A stretch of DNA of 64,000 nucleotides, taken from NCBI RefSeq assembly GCF_016765655.2, contig NZ_CP086106.1, positions 1,300,501 to 1,364,500 of the forward strand, in the 5' to 3' direction. The DNA is from Skermanella mucosa (GTDB lineage Bacteria; Pseudomonadota; Alphaproteobacteria; Azospirillales; Azospirillaceae). Below the pieces are notes generated by a model, which saw nothing but the letters and a program-made list of their open reading frames with translations, ran no database searches and was not told the origin of the DNA. Shown in pieces: positions 1 to 8,942 of the stretch (positions within the stretch are counted from its first letter, which is position 1; each line of letters begins with the position of its first letter). Made by a program: the position numbers and the translations under genes.

Positions 1-690
1 GACCCAGTCGTGAGCCCGGAACCAGTCGTCGAAGATGTTCGGCGGCGTTTCCAAGCGCGGAACGAGCGCTGATTTCTCCTCCGCGACGTAGAAGCGGTTC
101 AGCCCGTCGAAATAGACGAAGCGATAGCCGCGGTCGGTCAGCAGCGGTTCCCAACCCTCGTGGTTCGGGATCTGGGTACGGGCTACCGTCGCCTCGACCA
201 GGATGATCCAGGGCCGTACCGATTTCAGCGAAAGGCCGCGCAGAACTGCGGCCTCCATCCCCTCGACATCGATCTTCAGGAAGTGGACGACCGATACCCC
301 GTGCGCCGCGAGGATATTGTCCAGCGTGTCCACGGGAACCTGACGCTCGACCCAGGGAAGGCCGGAGCATTGGTGCGTCCGTGCCAGATCGGCATCGGCG
401 GTCGACAGTTCGCTGCCGGGAATGTCGTAGAAGGTGATCGTTCCCACGGAATCGCCGGCCGCCACCGCCAGGTTGATGTCGTGGGGCCTCGCCGCCGCGA
501 GCTGCTTGTCGAAGCCCTGGGCCGGCTCGATGTTGATGCCGCGCCACCCGCGCTCGTAAAACGCCCGGGTGACCGACTGCTCGTCGGGACTGTTGGCGCC
601 GACATCTACATAGAATCCCTGGACGACATCGCGCAGCGCGCGGTAGAGGACGACATCTTCGAGGTTCTGGGCGAAGGAAATGAACGGCAT
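1..690 (-). CDS. FkbM-family methyltransferase (3' end beyond window)
   Basis: The ATG is at 690 and the frame stays open for 230 codons to the left edge, so the C-terminus is missing. Residues 26-33 read FYVDVGAN, the SAM-binding motif I of FkbM methyltransferases, followed by the family features FYERGWRGINIEP and, later, FLKIDVEGMEA. FkbM enzymes O-methylate sugars or other small acceptors. The start overlaps the stop of the upstream Wzt-like ATPase (TGATG), so the two are translationally coupled and the enzyme probably modifies the exported polysaccharide, for instance as a chain-terminating methylation. The substrate is inference; the family call is firm. Confidence 0.85.
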   Translation of the reverse strand, partial: MPFISFAQNLEDVVLYRALRDVVQGFYVDVGANSPDEQSVTRAFYERGWRGINIEPAQGFDKQLAAARPHDINLAVAAGDSVGTITFYDIPGSELSTADADLARTHQCSGLPWVERQVPVDTLDNILAAHGVSVVHFLKIDVEGMEAAVLRGLSLKSVRPWIILVEATVARTQIPNHEGWEPLLTDRGYRFVYFDGLNRFYVAEEKSALVPRLETPPNIFDDWFRAHDWV

Positions 691-1913
691 CAGCGCTCGA
701 TCCTGATGGTAGGCGGGATCCAGGCGGTTCCGATGAAATACGGCCTGTCGTGGTTGCTCACGGTGAATATCAGTGCCAAGTCCCGCCACTCATAGTTGTT
801 GACCAGGTGCGTGTCGGAACTGACCAGCGCGGTCGCGACCGAATAGCTGCCGGGACCCAGAGCCGCGTTGAAGGCGGCGGTGTAGGTGACGACGCTGCCC
901 GCCGGCACGTCCTCGAGGATCTGCCCGGTGTGGAAGGTGTTGGTTCCGAAGATCGTCTGTCCAAGCCGGTCCTTGATCATGTAGCCCATGACCAGCCGCG
1001 GCAGGGCCTGGTGTACCCGGACCTGGACGCGCAACATGACCGCTTCGCCGACACCCACGAACTCCACCGGTTCGCCCCTTTGGTTCAGCAGCGCGATGTC
1101 CTCGGCCGTCGCCTCGTAGCTGCCGGAAACGGTCTGGACCGCGCCGCCCTCGCTCCGCCGCACCTCGACGGTCTGGCCTTCTCGTTCCGCCAGAAGCGCG
1201 TTGTAATAGTCCATGACCTCCTCCGGGGCGCCGTCCTTGACCTGGGTGCCGCGCTCCAGGAGGATCGCGCGGTCGCACAATGTCTGGATGGCGGACCGGT
1301 CGTGGGAGACGATCAGCAGGGTCGTGCCGCTTTCCCGGAAGGCGCGGATGCGGTCGAAGCTCTTGTGCTGGAAATAAGCGTCGCCGACCGAGAGCGCCTC
1401 GTCCACGATCAGGATGTCAGGCTTCACGGCGGTCGCGACGCTGAACGCGACGCGCATCTGCATGCCGCTGGAATAGACCCTCAGCGGCTGGTCGAAATAC
1501 TCGCCGATCTCGGCGAAATCCTCGATCCCGGGCATCATGCCCTCGATCTGCCCGTGGCTGAAACCCATCAGGCCGGCGACATGGTGGACATTCTGGCGAC
1601 CGGTGAACTCCGGGTTCATCCCCATGCCCAGTTCCAGGATCGCCGCGATCCGGCCGTGCACCCGGACATTTCCCGTGGTCGGCCGCAGGGTCCCGGTGAT
1701 CAGCTTGAGCAGCGTGCTCTTCCCGGCGCCGTTCTGCCCGACCAGGCCGATCGCCTCGCCCGCGTGGACGCGGAACCCGACGTGGCGCAGGACCCAGTGC
1801 TCGGTCAGCGCCGCGGCCGGCAATCCGAACCAGGAAAGCACGCGCGACCACTCGCTGCCGTAAGTCCGGAAGGACTTGCCGAGGTTCTCGACTTCCAGCA
1901 CGGGGGCCGTCAT
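690..1913 (-). CDS. wzt: Wzt-like polysaccharide ABC exporter ATPase with C-terminal glycan-binding domain
   Basis: This 407-residue ABC ATPase starts at ATG 1913, which overlaps the permease stop by 4 bp (ATGA). An open frame continues upstream but only as a shadow of the permease. Walker A is GQNGAGKST, the signature is YSSGMQMR and Walker B is ILIVDEAL followed by D; the switch His is in IVSHD. After about residue 250 comes a second domain of roughly 150 residues, as in Wzt proteins, where it recognises the modified end of the O-polysaccharide. KpsT-type capsule ATPases are short and lack this tail, so a Wzt-type exporter is more likely. It would power export of an undecaprenyl-linked glycan through the Wzm partner. 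Confidence 0.9.
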   Translation of the reverse strand: MTAPVLEVENLGKSFRTYGSEWSRVLSWFGLPAAALTEHWVLRHVGFRVHAGEAIGLVGQNGAGKSTLLKLITGTLRPTTGNVRVHGRIAAILELGMGMNPEFTGRQNVHHVAGLMGFSHGQIEGMMPGIEDFAEIGEYFDQPLRVYSSGMQMRVAFSVATAVKPDILIVDEALSVGDAYFQHKSFDRIRAFRESGTTLLIVSHDRSAIQTLCDRAILLERGTQVKDGAPEEVMDYYNALLAEREGQTVEVRRSEGGAVQTVSGSYEATAEDIALLNQRGEPVEFVGVGEAVMLRVQVRVHQALPRLVMGYMIKDRLGQTIFGTNTFHTGQILEDVPAGSVVTYTAAFNAALGPGSYSVATALVSSDTHLVNNYEWRDLALIFTVSNHDRPYFIGTAWIPPTIRIER

Positions 1914-2710
1914 AGCACGTCGACCATTTCGGCCCCGGCGCGCCGGAACATGACCAGGGCGACGGCCAGCAGCGCCAGCGCGAGAACGGCCGTTCCCGCG
2001 AGAGCCGGCATGTCGGGCATCCTGCCGAACACCAGGACATCGTGAAAGGCCCCGACCAGCGGATACAGGGGATTGAAAGACAGGAGCGGCCTGATTTCCG
2101 ATGGCAGCACGTCCGGCACATAGACGATCGGCGTGAACCAGAAGCCCACCTGCAGCACCAGCGGCACCACGTGGCCGATATCCCGGATGAAGACGTTCAG
2201 GATACCGAGCACGAGGCCCAGGCCCAGGGCGAGGGCCAGCGTCAGCGCGATCAGGACGGGCAGCATCAAGAGCGAGGCGATCGGAAGGCCGTGGCCCAGC
2301 ACGGCGAAGACGACGAGGATCGCCAGCAGGAGCAGGGAATTCGTGACCAGGGCGCTGCCGGCCGTCACCAGGGGCAGGCAGATGCGCGGGAACACGACTT
2401 TCTTCAGCAGGTTGCCGTTGTCGATGAAAACTGTCAGGCAACGCGTTACGACATCGGTGAACAGCGACCAGCACAGGATCCCGGCGGTCAGGTAGATCGC
2501 ATAGGCATAGGGTCGGTCGGCCATGTCCGGTAAGCGGGCCGAGAGAAGGGAGGAGAGGATGAGCGCGTAGATGCAGACCTGGACCAGGGGATGCGCGATC
2601 ATCCAGAGCCCTCCGATCCGGCTGCGGATGAATCGGCCCATGAACTCGGTCCGGATCGATGACAGGATGAAGTACCGGTAAGCCCATGCGCCTTTGAGCA
2701 TTGACAACAT
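1910..2710 (-). CDS. wzm: ABC-2 type polysaccharide export permease (Wzm-like)
   Basis: The protein has 266 residues and about six predicted membrane helices. It opens with the family hallmark in which a short cytoplasmic stretch (YRYFILSSIRTEFMGRFIRS) precedes the first helix, and it carries GGLWMIAHPLVQ as in Wzm/KpsM/TagG permeases. It is the first visible gene of a minus-strand operon followed by the ATPase (4-bp overlap) and the FkbM methyltransferase. It should form the inner-membrane channel for a lipid-linked polysaccharide. The start at ATG 2710 is the first in frame with the family N-terminus. The call to Wzm rather than KpsM rests on the Wzt-like partner. Confidence 0.9.
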   Translation of the reverse strand: MLSMLKGAWAYRYFILSSIRTEFMGRFIRSRIGGLWMIAHPLVQVCIYALILSSLLSARLPDMADRPYAYAIYLTAGILCWSLFTDVVTRCLTVFIDNGNLLKKVVFPRICLPLVTAGSALVTNSLLLLAILVVFAVLGHGLPIASLLMLPVLIALTLALALGLGLVLGILNVFIRDIGHVVPLVLQVGFWFTPIVYVPDVLPSEIRPLLSFNPLYPLVGAFHDVLVFGRMPDMPALAGTAVLALALLAVALVMFRRAGAEMVDVL

Positions 2711-3097
2711 TCACCGATTCCCATTGCCACCGACGTATCTGATCCGTTTCGTCAACTTCGTGTTCCACGCCCGGGCCGGTTCGCCGAGGCCCTGGCGCAC
2801 TGCGGGCGAAGGCGCCCGAATGAGTTAATCCGAACGCCGGGCGTATAGCATGCCCCTCAATGTTTGACGAGCGCTTCCGTACGGTTTTTCTTCGGAACTG
2901 AACAGAATATTACGATATGCACGTTTTTGATGCGTTTGCGCCGGAAATCTCTCCCCGTTGACATGGATCATCCGCGGCTCCCTGTCTGCACGTTATGATC
3001 GAGGGCTGATCCGACGCCGCCGGTTGAAGCGGCGCGATGGGGGAAATGCGGATCCGGCGGGGGCGGTCTGTTGCCTTGCGGGGTCGGGGGGCGGTGC
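2711..3097. other. Divergent intergenic region, exporter operon / c-di-GMP gene
   Basis: This stretch of 387 bases separates the minus-strand export operon from the plus-strand diguanylate cyclase gene and must hold both promoters. The middle part (about 2870-2960) is visibly richer in A and T than the flanks. I see no convincing sigma-70 pair, RNA gene or small coding frame; short open frames here are edges of neighbouring shadows. Confidence 0.4.
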
Positions 3098-5728
3098 ATG
3101 GGCGACAGTGCTTGCAAAGAGATTCCGGCCGACGGGCGCGACGACATCGACGGAAGGCCGGCCAGGGGCGCCTCCGGGCGGCCGCCGCGTGCCGGCGATG
3201 TCCGCGCGGCGGAGGAAAACCGGCTGTCCCAGATCGTCGACGGGTGCCCGGTACCCGTCTTCGTGATCGATACCTCCCACCGGGTGACCCACTGGAACCG
3301 GGCCTGCGAAGTCGTGATCGGCGCCAGCGCCGCGGACATGGTCGGCACGCGAAACCAGCGGCGGATCTTCTACGGTATCGAGCGGCCGTGCATGGCGGAC
3401 CTGATCGTGGACGGCGCGCCCGACGATACCGTGCGCCTGTTCTACCAGGACAAGTTCCGGCGGTCGGCGACCGTCTCCGGGGCGTTCGAGGCCGAGGACT
3501 ATTTCCCGAACCTGGGCGGCGGGCCTTGCTGGCTGTCGTTCACCGCCGCCCCGCTGTTCGACGAGGACGGGGTGATCATCGGCGCGATCGAGACCCTGCA
3601 GGATGTCACCGGCCGCCGGAACGCGGAGGCGGCGCTACATGCCGGCGAACGGCGCTTCCGGGAGCTGTTCGCGAGCATGCGCGACGGCGTCGTGATCTTC
3701 GCCCCCCACGACGACGGCCGCGACTTCGTGCTGGCGGACATCAACCCGGCGGCCGAGGCGCTCTACCGCATGTCGCGCAGCCGCGCCCTGGGGCGCCGCC
3801 TGCCGGAAGTGCTGGCGTCCCCGGCCCAGCCGGAGACCACCGCCGAACAGGCGGCGGAGCTGGCCGAGGCGGTCCGGCGGGTCTGGCGCTCGGGCGTTCC
3901 GGAAAGCCTGATGACGGTCCACCTGGATTCAGGCGGCAAGCCCCTGGACTGCCGGCACAACCGCCTGGTCCGGCTGCCCACATCCGAGGTCGCCTGCCTC
4001 TCGGAGGACATCACCGACCGGCAGCGCAGCCAAGCCGAGCAGGAAATGGTGGCCAGCGTGTTCCGGCACACGGTCGAGGGCATCTTCGTCACCGACTCCG
4101 ACGGCGTCATCATATCGGTCAACCCTGCCTTCACCCAGATCACCGGTTACCAGGAGGGCGAGGTAATCGGGCGGTCGTCGCGGCTGCTGCGGTCCCCCCT
4201 CCAGGAGGAGGCCTTCTTCGACGAGCTGCGGTCCCGGCTGGAAGCCGAAGGGAGCTGGCAGGGCCAGATCTGGAACCGCCGCAAGAACGGCGAGAACTTC
4301 CTGGAGTGGGTGACGATCACCCAGGTGCTCGACGCGGCCGGGCGGCCCTACCGGTACGTCGCCATTTTCAACGACATCACGGACCTTCACCGCAAGGATG
4401 AGCAGATCAAGCACCAGGCCTACCACGACGCCCTGACCGGACTGCCCAACAGGCTGCTGCTGGCCGACCGGATCGAGCAGGCCATCGCGCTGGCCCGGCG
4501 CCAGGACCATGGCGTCGCCCTTCTGTTCATCGACCTGGACCATTTCAAGACGATCAACGACTGCCATGGCCACGACATGGGCGACCGGCTGCTGGTCGAG
4601 GTGGCGCGGCGGCTGAAATCGTGCGTGCGCGAAAGCGACACGGTCGCCCGGCTGGGCGGCGACGAGTTCATCGTCGTCGTGGGCGACGCCGACGTGGCCG
4701 AGGGCGCTCCCCAGGTCTGCCAGCGCATCCTGAAGGCCCTGCGGGCGCCGTTCTCCCAGCCCCCGGTGGAACTGGTGACCGCCAGCATCGGGATCAGCCT
4801 GTTCCCGGACGACGGGGGGGATGCCGATACCCTGCTGAAGCACGCCGACATCGCGATGTACGAGGCCAAGCGCCGAAGCCGCAACACGATCAGCTTCTTC
4901 ACCTCCGAAATGACTCGTACCATGATGCGGCGCCTGGAGATGGAGAGCGACCTGCGCCGGGCGATCGAGCACGACGAGCTGGCGGTCCATTACCAGCCCA
5001 AGGTGGACATCCAGAACGGCACCATCTACGGCATGGAGGCGCTGGTCCGCTGGTTCCACCCGACCCGGGGGATGGTGCCGCCCGACGAGTTCATTCCCCT
5101 GGCCGAAGAGATCGGCATGATCGTGCCGATCGGCGAGTGGGTGCTGCGTACCGCATGCAGGGACGCCATGGAACTGCGCCGCCAGGGCATCCCGATGCAG
5201 CTTTCGGTCAACCTGTCCATGCGGCAGTTCCGCGAGGCGGACCTGGTCGAGCGGATCGCCGCCACCATAAGCGAGATCGGCCTGGACCCGTCCTTCCTGG
5301 AACTGGAGCTGACCGAGTCGATCCTGATGACGGAGGCGACCCAGAGCATCGCGGCGCTCAACGAGATCAAGCGGCTCGGCGTCACGCTGTCCATCGACGA
5401 TTTCGGCACCGGCTATTCCAGCCTCAGCTACCTGACCAAGCTGCCGATCGACATCCTCAAGATCGACCGGAGCTTCATCCAGCATTGCGGCCACGACGGC
5501 AACAGCGCCACGGTCGTGTCCGCGATCATCAACCTGGCGGACCAGCTCGGCCATTCCGTGGTGGCCGAGGGGGTCGAGACGGTCGCCCAGCTGGCTTTCC
5601 TGAGGGAGCGCCGGTGCAGCAGGATACAGGGCTACCTGATCGGCAAGCCGGTCCCGCTGCACACCTTCGTGGCGCAGCTCGACCGCTGGCGCAAGATAGC
5701 GGTCGCGCTGGCGAACCCGATCATCTAA
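3098..5728 (+). CDS. PAS-PAS-PAS-GGDEF-EAL cyclic-di-GMP enzyme
   Basis: The protein has 876 residues from ATG 3098, which follows a G-rich stretch; a TTG nine codons earlier is less likely. Three PAS-like sensor segments (about 35-160, 170-300 and 310-430) precede a GGDEF domain with intact GGDEF at 520-524 and an upstream RESD that fits the inhibitory I-site. The EAL motif is at 647-649. The EAL domain also keeps ELTES, IDDFGTGYSSL, LKIDRSF and VAEGVET, all needed for phosphodiesterase activity. Both synthesis and hydrolysis of c-di-GMP therefore look possible, switched by the PAS input and feedback. No membrane segment is evident, so it is probably cytosolic. It could tune the neighbouring polysaccharide exporter, but that link is only positional. 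Confidence 0.93.
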   Translation: MGDSACKEIPADGRDDIDGRPARGASGRPPRAGDVRAAEENRLSQIVDGCPVPVFVIDTSHRVTHWNRACEVVIGASAADMVGTRNQRRIFYGIERPCMADLIVDGAPDDTVRLFYQDKFRRSATVSGAFEAEDYFPNLGGGPCWLSFTAAPLFDEDGVIIGAIETLQDVTGRRNAEAALHAGERRFRELFASMRDGVVIFAPHDDGRDFVLADINPAAEALYRMSRSRALGRRLPEVLASPAQPETTAEQAAELAEAVRRVWRSGVPESLMTVHLDSGGKPLDCRHNRLVRLPTSEVACLSEDITDRQRSQAEQEMVASVFRHTVEGIFVTDSDGVIISVNPAFTQITGYQEGEVIGRSSRLLRSPLQEEAFFDELRSRLEAEGSWQGQIWNRRKNGENFLEWVTITQVLDAAGRPYRYVAIFNDITDLHRKDEQIKHQAYHDALTGLPNRLLLADRIEQAIALARRQDHGVALLFIDLDHFKTINDCHGHDMGDRLLVEVARRLKSCVRESDTVARLGGDEFIVVVGDADVAEGAPQVCQRILKALRAPFSQPPVELVTASIGISLFPDDGGDADTLLKHADIAMYEAKRRSRNTISFFTSEMTRTMMRRLEMESDLRRAIEHDELAVHYQPKVDIQNGTIYGMEALVRWFHPTRGMVPPDEFIPLAEEIGMIVPIGEWVLRTACRDAMELRRQGIPMQLSVNLSMRQFREADLVERIAATISEIGLDPSFLELELTESILMTEATQSIAALNEIKRLGVTLSIDDFGTGYSSLSYLTKLPIDILKIDRSFIQHCGHDGNSATVVSAIINLADQLGHSVVAEGVETVAQLAFLRERRCSRIQGYLIGKPVPLHTFVAQLDRWRKIAVALANPII

Positions 5729-5767
5729 GAGGCTTGCCCTGTCAAGGCAATTTCCTCCGGAGCGACG

Positions 5768-6403
5768 ATGCCTCATTCACGGGCGAGACACCCTGCCGTA
5801 ACCACCCTGCCGGCCGTCTCGGAAGAGAATCCCTGGAAGACCCTGAGCGGCGAGGTCCGCTACGAGAACAAGTGGATCCGCGTCACCGAGCACCAGGTGG
5901 TCAATCCGTCGGGCAACCCCGGGATCTACGGCGTGGTCCATTTCAAGAGCGTCGCCATCGGCGTGCTGCCGGTCGACGCCGAAGGCTGCGTCCATCTGGT
6001 CGGGCAGTACCGCTACTCGCTGAACGCCTACAGCTGGGAAATGCCGGAGGGCGGCGGCGCGCCGGACATGCCGCCGATCGAGGAGGCGAAGCGCGAGCTG
6101 CGGGAGGAGACCGGGCTGGTGGCGCGCCAGTGGCTGGAACTGCTGCCGATCCATACCTCCAACAGCATCTGCGACGAGCACGGCGTGATCTATCTCGCCT
6201 GGGACATGGAGCTCACGGAGTCGGAACCGGAGGAGACGGAGCAGCTGACAATCGTCCGGATGCCGTTCGCCAGCGTCGTGGACCTGGTGATGGAGGGCGC
6301 CATCACCGATTCCATGACGGTTGCCGCTGTGCTGAAGGCTCAACTGCTGGCTGAGAGGGGCGCATTGCCGGAGGCCCTCTCCCGATTGATGCTCCGCCGC
6401 TGA
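5768..6403 (+). CDS. Nudix hydrolase, ADP-ribose pyrophosphatase-like
   Basis: This 211-residue protein starts at ATG 5768 behind a GGAG ribosome site. It carries the Nudix helix RELREETGL, and the core of the box (REUxEExGU) that binds the catalytic metal is complete. The upstream Glu of the classical G-x5-E-x7 part is Met here (GGGAPDM). The pattern GEVRYENKWIRVTEH near the start and the WEMPEGG region resemble ADP-ribose or GDP-mannose pyrophosphatases, which hydrolyse nucleoside diphosphate derivatives linked to another moiety. The gene lies 39 bp after the c-di-GMP enzyme and may share its transcript. The substrate cannot be read from the sequence. Confidence 0.88.
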   Translation: MPHSRARHPAVTTLPAVSEENPWKTLSGEVRYENKWIRVTEHQVVNPSGNPGIYGVVHFKSVAIGVLPVDAEGCVHLVGQYRYSLNAYSWEMPEGGGAPDMPPIEEAKRELREETGLVARQWLELLPIHTSNSICDEHGVIYLAWDMELTESEPEETEQLTIVRMPFASVVDLVMEGAITDSMTVAAVLKAQLLAERGALPEALSRLMLRR

Positions 6404-6562
6404 GCGAGACGGCCGGCCAGGGACAGGAGGCAATCGAATCAAGCCTGTCCGGCCCGCGCCGCCGCGCGCACTCAAGCCTGGACAAAAGAGGGTGGCGCCT
6501 ATATTCCGTGCCTCAATCGGGCACGGATGCACCGTCGCCCGTCGTCATGGCCGGGGGGAGCA

Positions 6563-8854
6563 ATGGCTGAAAATCTGCGGGACGCAGCACTCGATTACCA
6601 CCGTCAGCCGACGCCCGGAAAGATCGCGGTCACGCCGACCAAGCCGCTGGCGACCCAGCGCGACCTGGCGCTGGCCTATTCGCCCGGCGTCGCCGCCGCC
6701 TGCGAGGCGATCGTCGCGGATCCCGCAGAAGCCAGCACCGTGACCAGCCGGGCCAACCTGGTCGGCGTGATCACCAACGGCACCGCCGTGCTGGGCCTGG
6801 GATCGATCGGGCCGCTGGCCGCCAAGCCGGTGATGGAAGGCAAGGGCGTCCTGTTCAAGAAGTTCGCCGGCATCGACGTTTTCGACATCGAGCTGGACGA
6901 GAAGGACCCGGACAAGCTGGTCGAGATCATCGCGGCGATGGAGCCGACCTTCGGCGGCATCAATCTCGAGGACATCAAGGCGCCGGAATGCTTCTACATC
7001 GAGGAGAAGCTGCGCGCCCGCATGAAGATCCCGGTCTTCCACGATGACCAGCACGGCACCGCGATCATCGTCGGCGCCGCGATCCTGAACGGATTGCGGG
7101 TGGTCGGCAAGCGGATCGAGGACGTGCGGCTGGTCGCGTCCGGCGCCGGCGCCGCGGCGCTGGCCTGCCTTGACCTGCTGGTCGACATGGGCATGCCGGT
7201 CTCCAACATCACCGTGACCGACATCCTCGGCGTGGTCTACAAGGGCCGCACCGAGCTGATGGACCCGCGCAAGGAGCGCTACGCGCAGGAGACCGACGCG
7301 CGTACCCTGGGCGACGTCATCGCCGGCGCCGACATCTTCCTGGGCCTCTCCGCGCCCGGCGTGCTGAAGCCCGCCATGGTCGAGCATATGGCCCCCGACC
7401 CGCTGATCCTGGCGCTGGCCAACCCCGTGCCGGAGATCATGCCGGAGGAGGCCAAGGCGATCCGTCCCGACGCGATCCTGGCGACCGGGCGGTCGGACTA
7501 TCCGAACCAGGTCAACAACGTCCTGTGCTTCCCCTTCATCTTCCGCGGCGCCCTCGACGTCGGCGCCACCACCATCAACGAGGCGATGAAGATCGCCGCC
7601 GTCCGCGCCATTGCCGACTTGGCCATGGCCGAGGCGAGCGACGTTGTGGCCTCGGCCTATGGCGACCAGCTCTCCGGCTTCGGCCCGGAGCACCTGATCC
7701 CCAAGCCGTTCGATCCCCGCCTGATCCTGCAGATCGCGCCGGCGGTGGCCCGCGCCGCCATGGACAGCGGAGTCGCGACCCGGCCGATCGAGGATTTCGC
7801 GGCCTACGAGGACAAGCTGAACGAGTTCGTCTTCCGCTCCGGCCTGCTGATGCGGCCCGTCTTCGTCCGCGCCAAGGAGGACCCGCGCCGCGTGGTCTAT
7901 GCCGAGGGCGAGGAGGAGCGGGTGCTGCGCGCCGTCCAGGTGGTGGTGGACGACCGGCTGGCCAAGCCGATCCTGATCGGCCGCCGCGACGTGGTGATGC
8001 GCCGGATCGAGAAGGCGGGGCTGCGGATCAGGATCGGCGAGCATGTCGATCTGGTCGACCCGGAGAACGATCCCCGCTACGCCGACTACTGGAACCTCTA
8101 CCATCGCCTGATGGAGCGCAGCGGCATCTCGCCGGATGTCGCCCGCACGGTGGTCCGCACCAACACCACCGTGATCGCGGCCCTGATGGTCCGGCGGGGC
8201 GAGGCGGACGCGATGATCTGTGGCACCATCGGCAAGTACCGCAACCATCTGGGCGACATCCGCGACGTGATCGGGCTGCGTCCGGGGGTCCGCAACCCGG
8301 CGGCGCTCAGCGTGCTGATCCTGAGCAAGGGCACCTTCTTCATGTGCGACACCTATGTGTCGCCCGACCCGACCGTGCCGGAAATCTCGGAGATGACGGC
8401 GCTGGCGGCGGAGGAGGTCCGGCGGTTCGGCCTGGCACCCAAGGTGGCCCTGCTGTCCCACAGCAATTTCGGCAGCCATGACAGCCCGTCGGCCGTCAAG
8501 ATGCGCCAGGCGCTGGTCGAGATCACCAAGCGCTGCCCGGACCTGGAGGTCGAGGGCGAGATGCATGCCGACAGCGCCCTGTCCGAGGAGATCCGCGCCC
8601 GGATCTTCCCGAACTCGCGCCTGAAGGGCAAGGCCAACCTGCTGGTCATGCCCGACCTGGACGCCGCCAACATCGCCTTCAACATGACCAAGGTGATGGG
8701 CGACGGCCTGTCGGTCGGCCCGGTGCTGCTCGGCGTCGCCCAGCCGGCGCATATCCTGACGCCGTCGGTGACGGTCCGGGGCATCGTTAACATGTCGGCG
8801 CTCGCGACGGTCGATGCCCAGGTCTCGGCCGCGGAGGCGGCTCCGAAGCCGTAG
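6563..8854 (+). CDS. maeB: NADP-dependent malic enzyme fused to a phosphotransacetylase-like domain
   Basis: The 763-residue protein begins at ATG 6563, 2 bp after a GGGGGGAG site; an earlier in-frame ATG at 6527 lacks a site. The malic N-domain (about 15-160) contains the family stretch YSPGVAAAC and FHDDQHGTA; the NAD(P)-binding domain (about 165-400) has [12 protein letters not shown] and ANPVPEI. From about residue 430 a phosphate acetyl/butyryltransferase-like domain follows. This long two-domain form is typical of alphaproteobacterial MaeB, which decarboxylates malate to pyruvate and makes NADPH; the C-terminal part usually lacks transferase activity and is thought to be regulatory. A hairpin follows the stop. 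Confidence 0.96.
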   Translation: MAENLRDAALDYHRQPTPGKIAVTPTKPLATQRDLALAYSPGVAAACEAIVADPAEASTVTSRANLVGVITNGTAVLGLGSIGPLAAKPVMEGKGVLFKKFAGIDVFDIELDEKDPDKLVEIIAAMEPTFGGINLEDIKAPECFYIEEKLRARMKIPVFHDDQHGTAIIVGAAILNGLRVVGKRIEDVRLVASGAGAAALACLDLLVDMGMPVSNITVTDILGVVYKGRTELMDPRKERYAQETDARTLGDVIAGADIFLGLSAPGVLKPAMVEHMAPDPLILALANPVPEIMPEEAKAIRPDAILATGRSDYPNQVNNVLCFPFIFRGALDVGATTINEAMKIAAVRAIADLAMAEASDVVASAYGDQLSGFGPEHLIPKPFDPRLILQIAPAVARAAMDSGVATRPIEDFAAYEDKLNEFVFRSGLLMRPVFVRAKEDPRRVVYAEGEEERVLRAVQVVVDDRLAKPILIGRRDVVMRRIEKAGLRIRIGEHVDLVDPENDPRYADYWNLYHRLMERSGISPDVARTVVRTNTTVIAALMVRRGEADAMICGTIGKYRNHLGDIRDVIGLRPGVRNPAALSVLILSKGTFFMCDTYVSPDPTVPEISEMTALAAEEVRRFGLAPKVALLSHSNFGSHDSPSAVKMRQALVEITKRCPDLEVEGEMHADSALSEEIRARIFPNSRLKGKANLLVMPDLDAANIAFNMTKVMGDGLSVGPVLLGVAQPAHILTPSVTVRGIVNMSALATVDAQVSAAEAAPKP

Positions 8855-8865
8855 GCCCGACCGAC

Positions 8866-8894
8866 CGGAGCCCGGGCGGAAGGGCCGGGCTCCG
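8866..8894 (+). terminator. Hairpin after maeB
   Basis: A perfect 10-bp stem, CGGAGCCCGG pairing with CCGGGCTCCG around a 9-nt loop, begins 11 bp after the maeB stop. The following bases (TCCGTTCG) are not a run of T, so intrinsic termination is uncertain and a processing or Rho-linked role is equally possible. Confidence 0.5.
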
Positions 8895-8942
8895 TCCGTT
8901 CGATATCTTATCGGCCGAACCGGCGGCGAGAATGAGGGCAGG

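Noticed and set aside
690-2768. A continuous 692-codon frame covering both exporter genes
   Set aside because: The N-terminal 285 residues are out of frame with the permease and have no motif; the ATPase starts at 1913 within it.
2863-2891. TTGACG as a promoter for the c-di-GMP gene
   Set aside because: No acceptable -10 sequence occurs at 15-19 bp from it.
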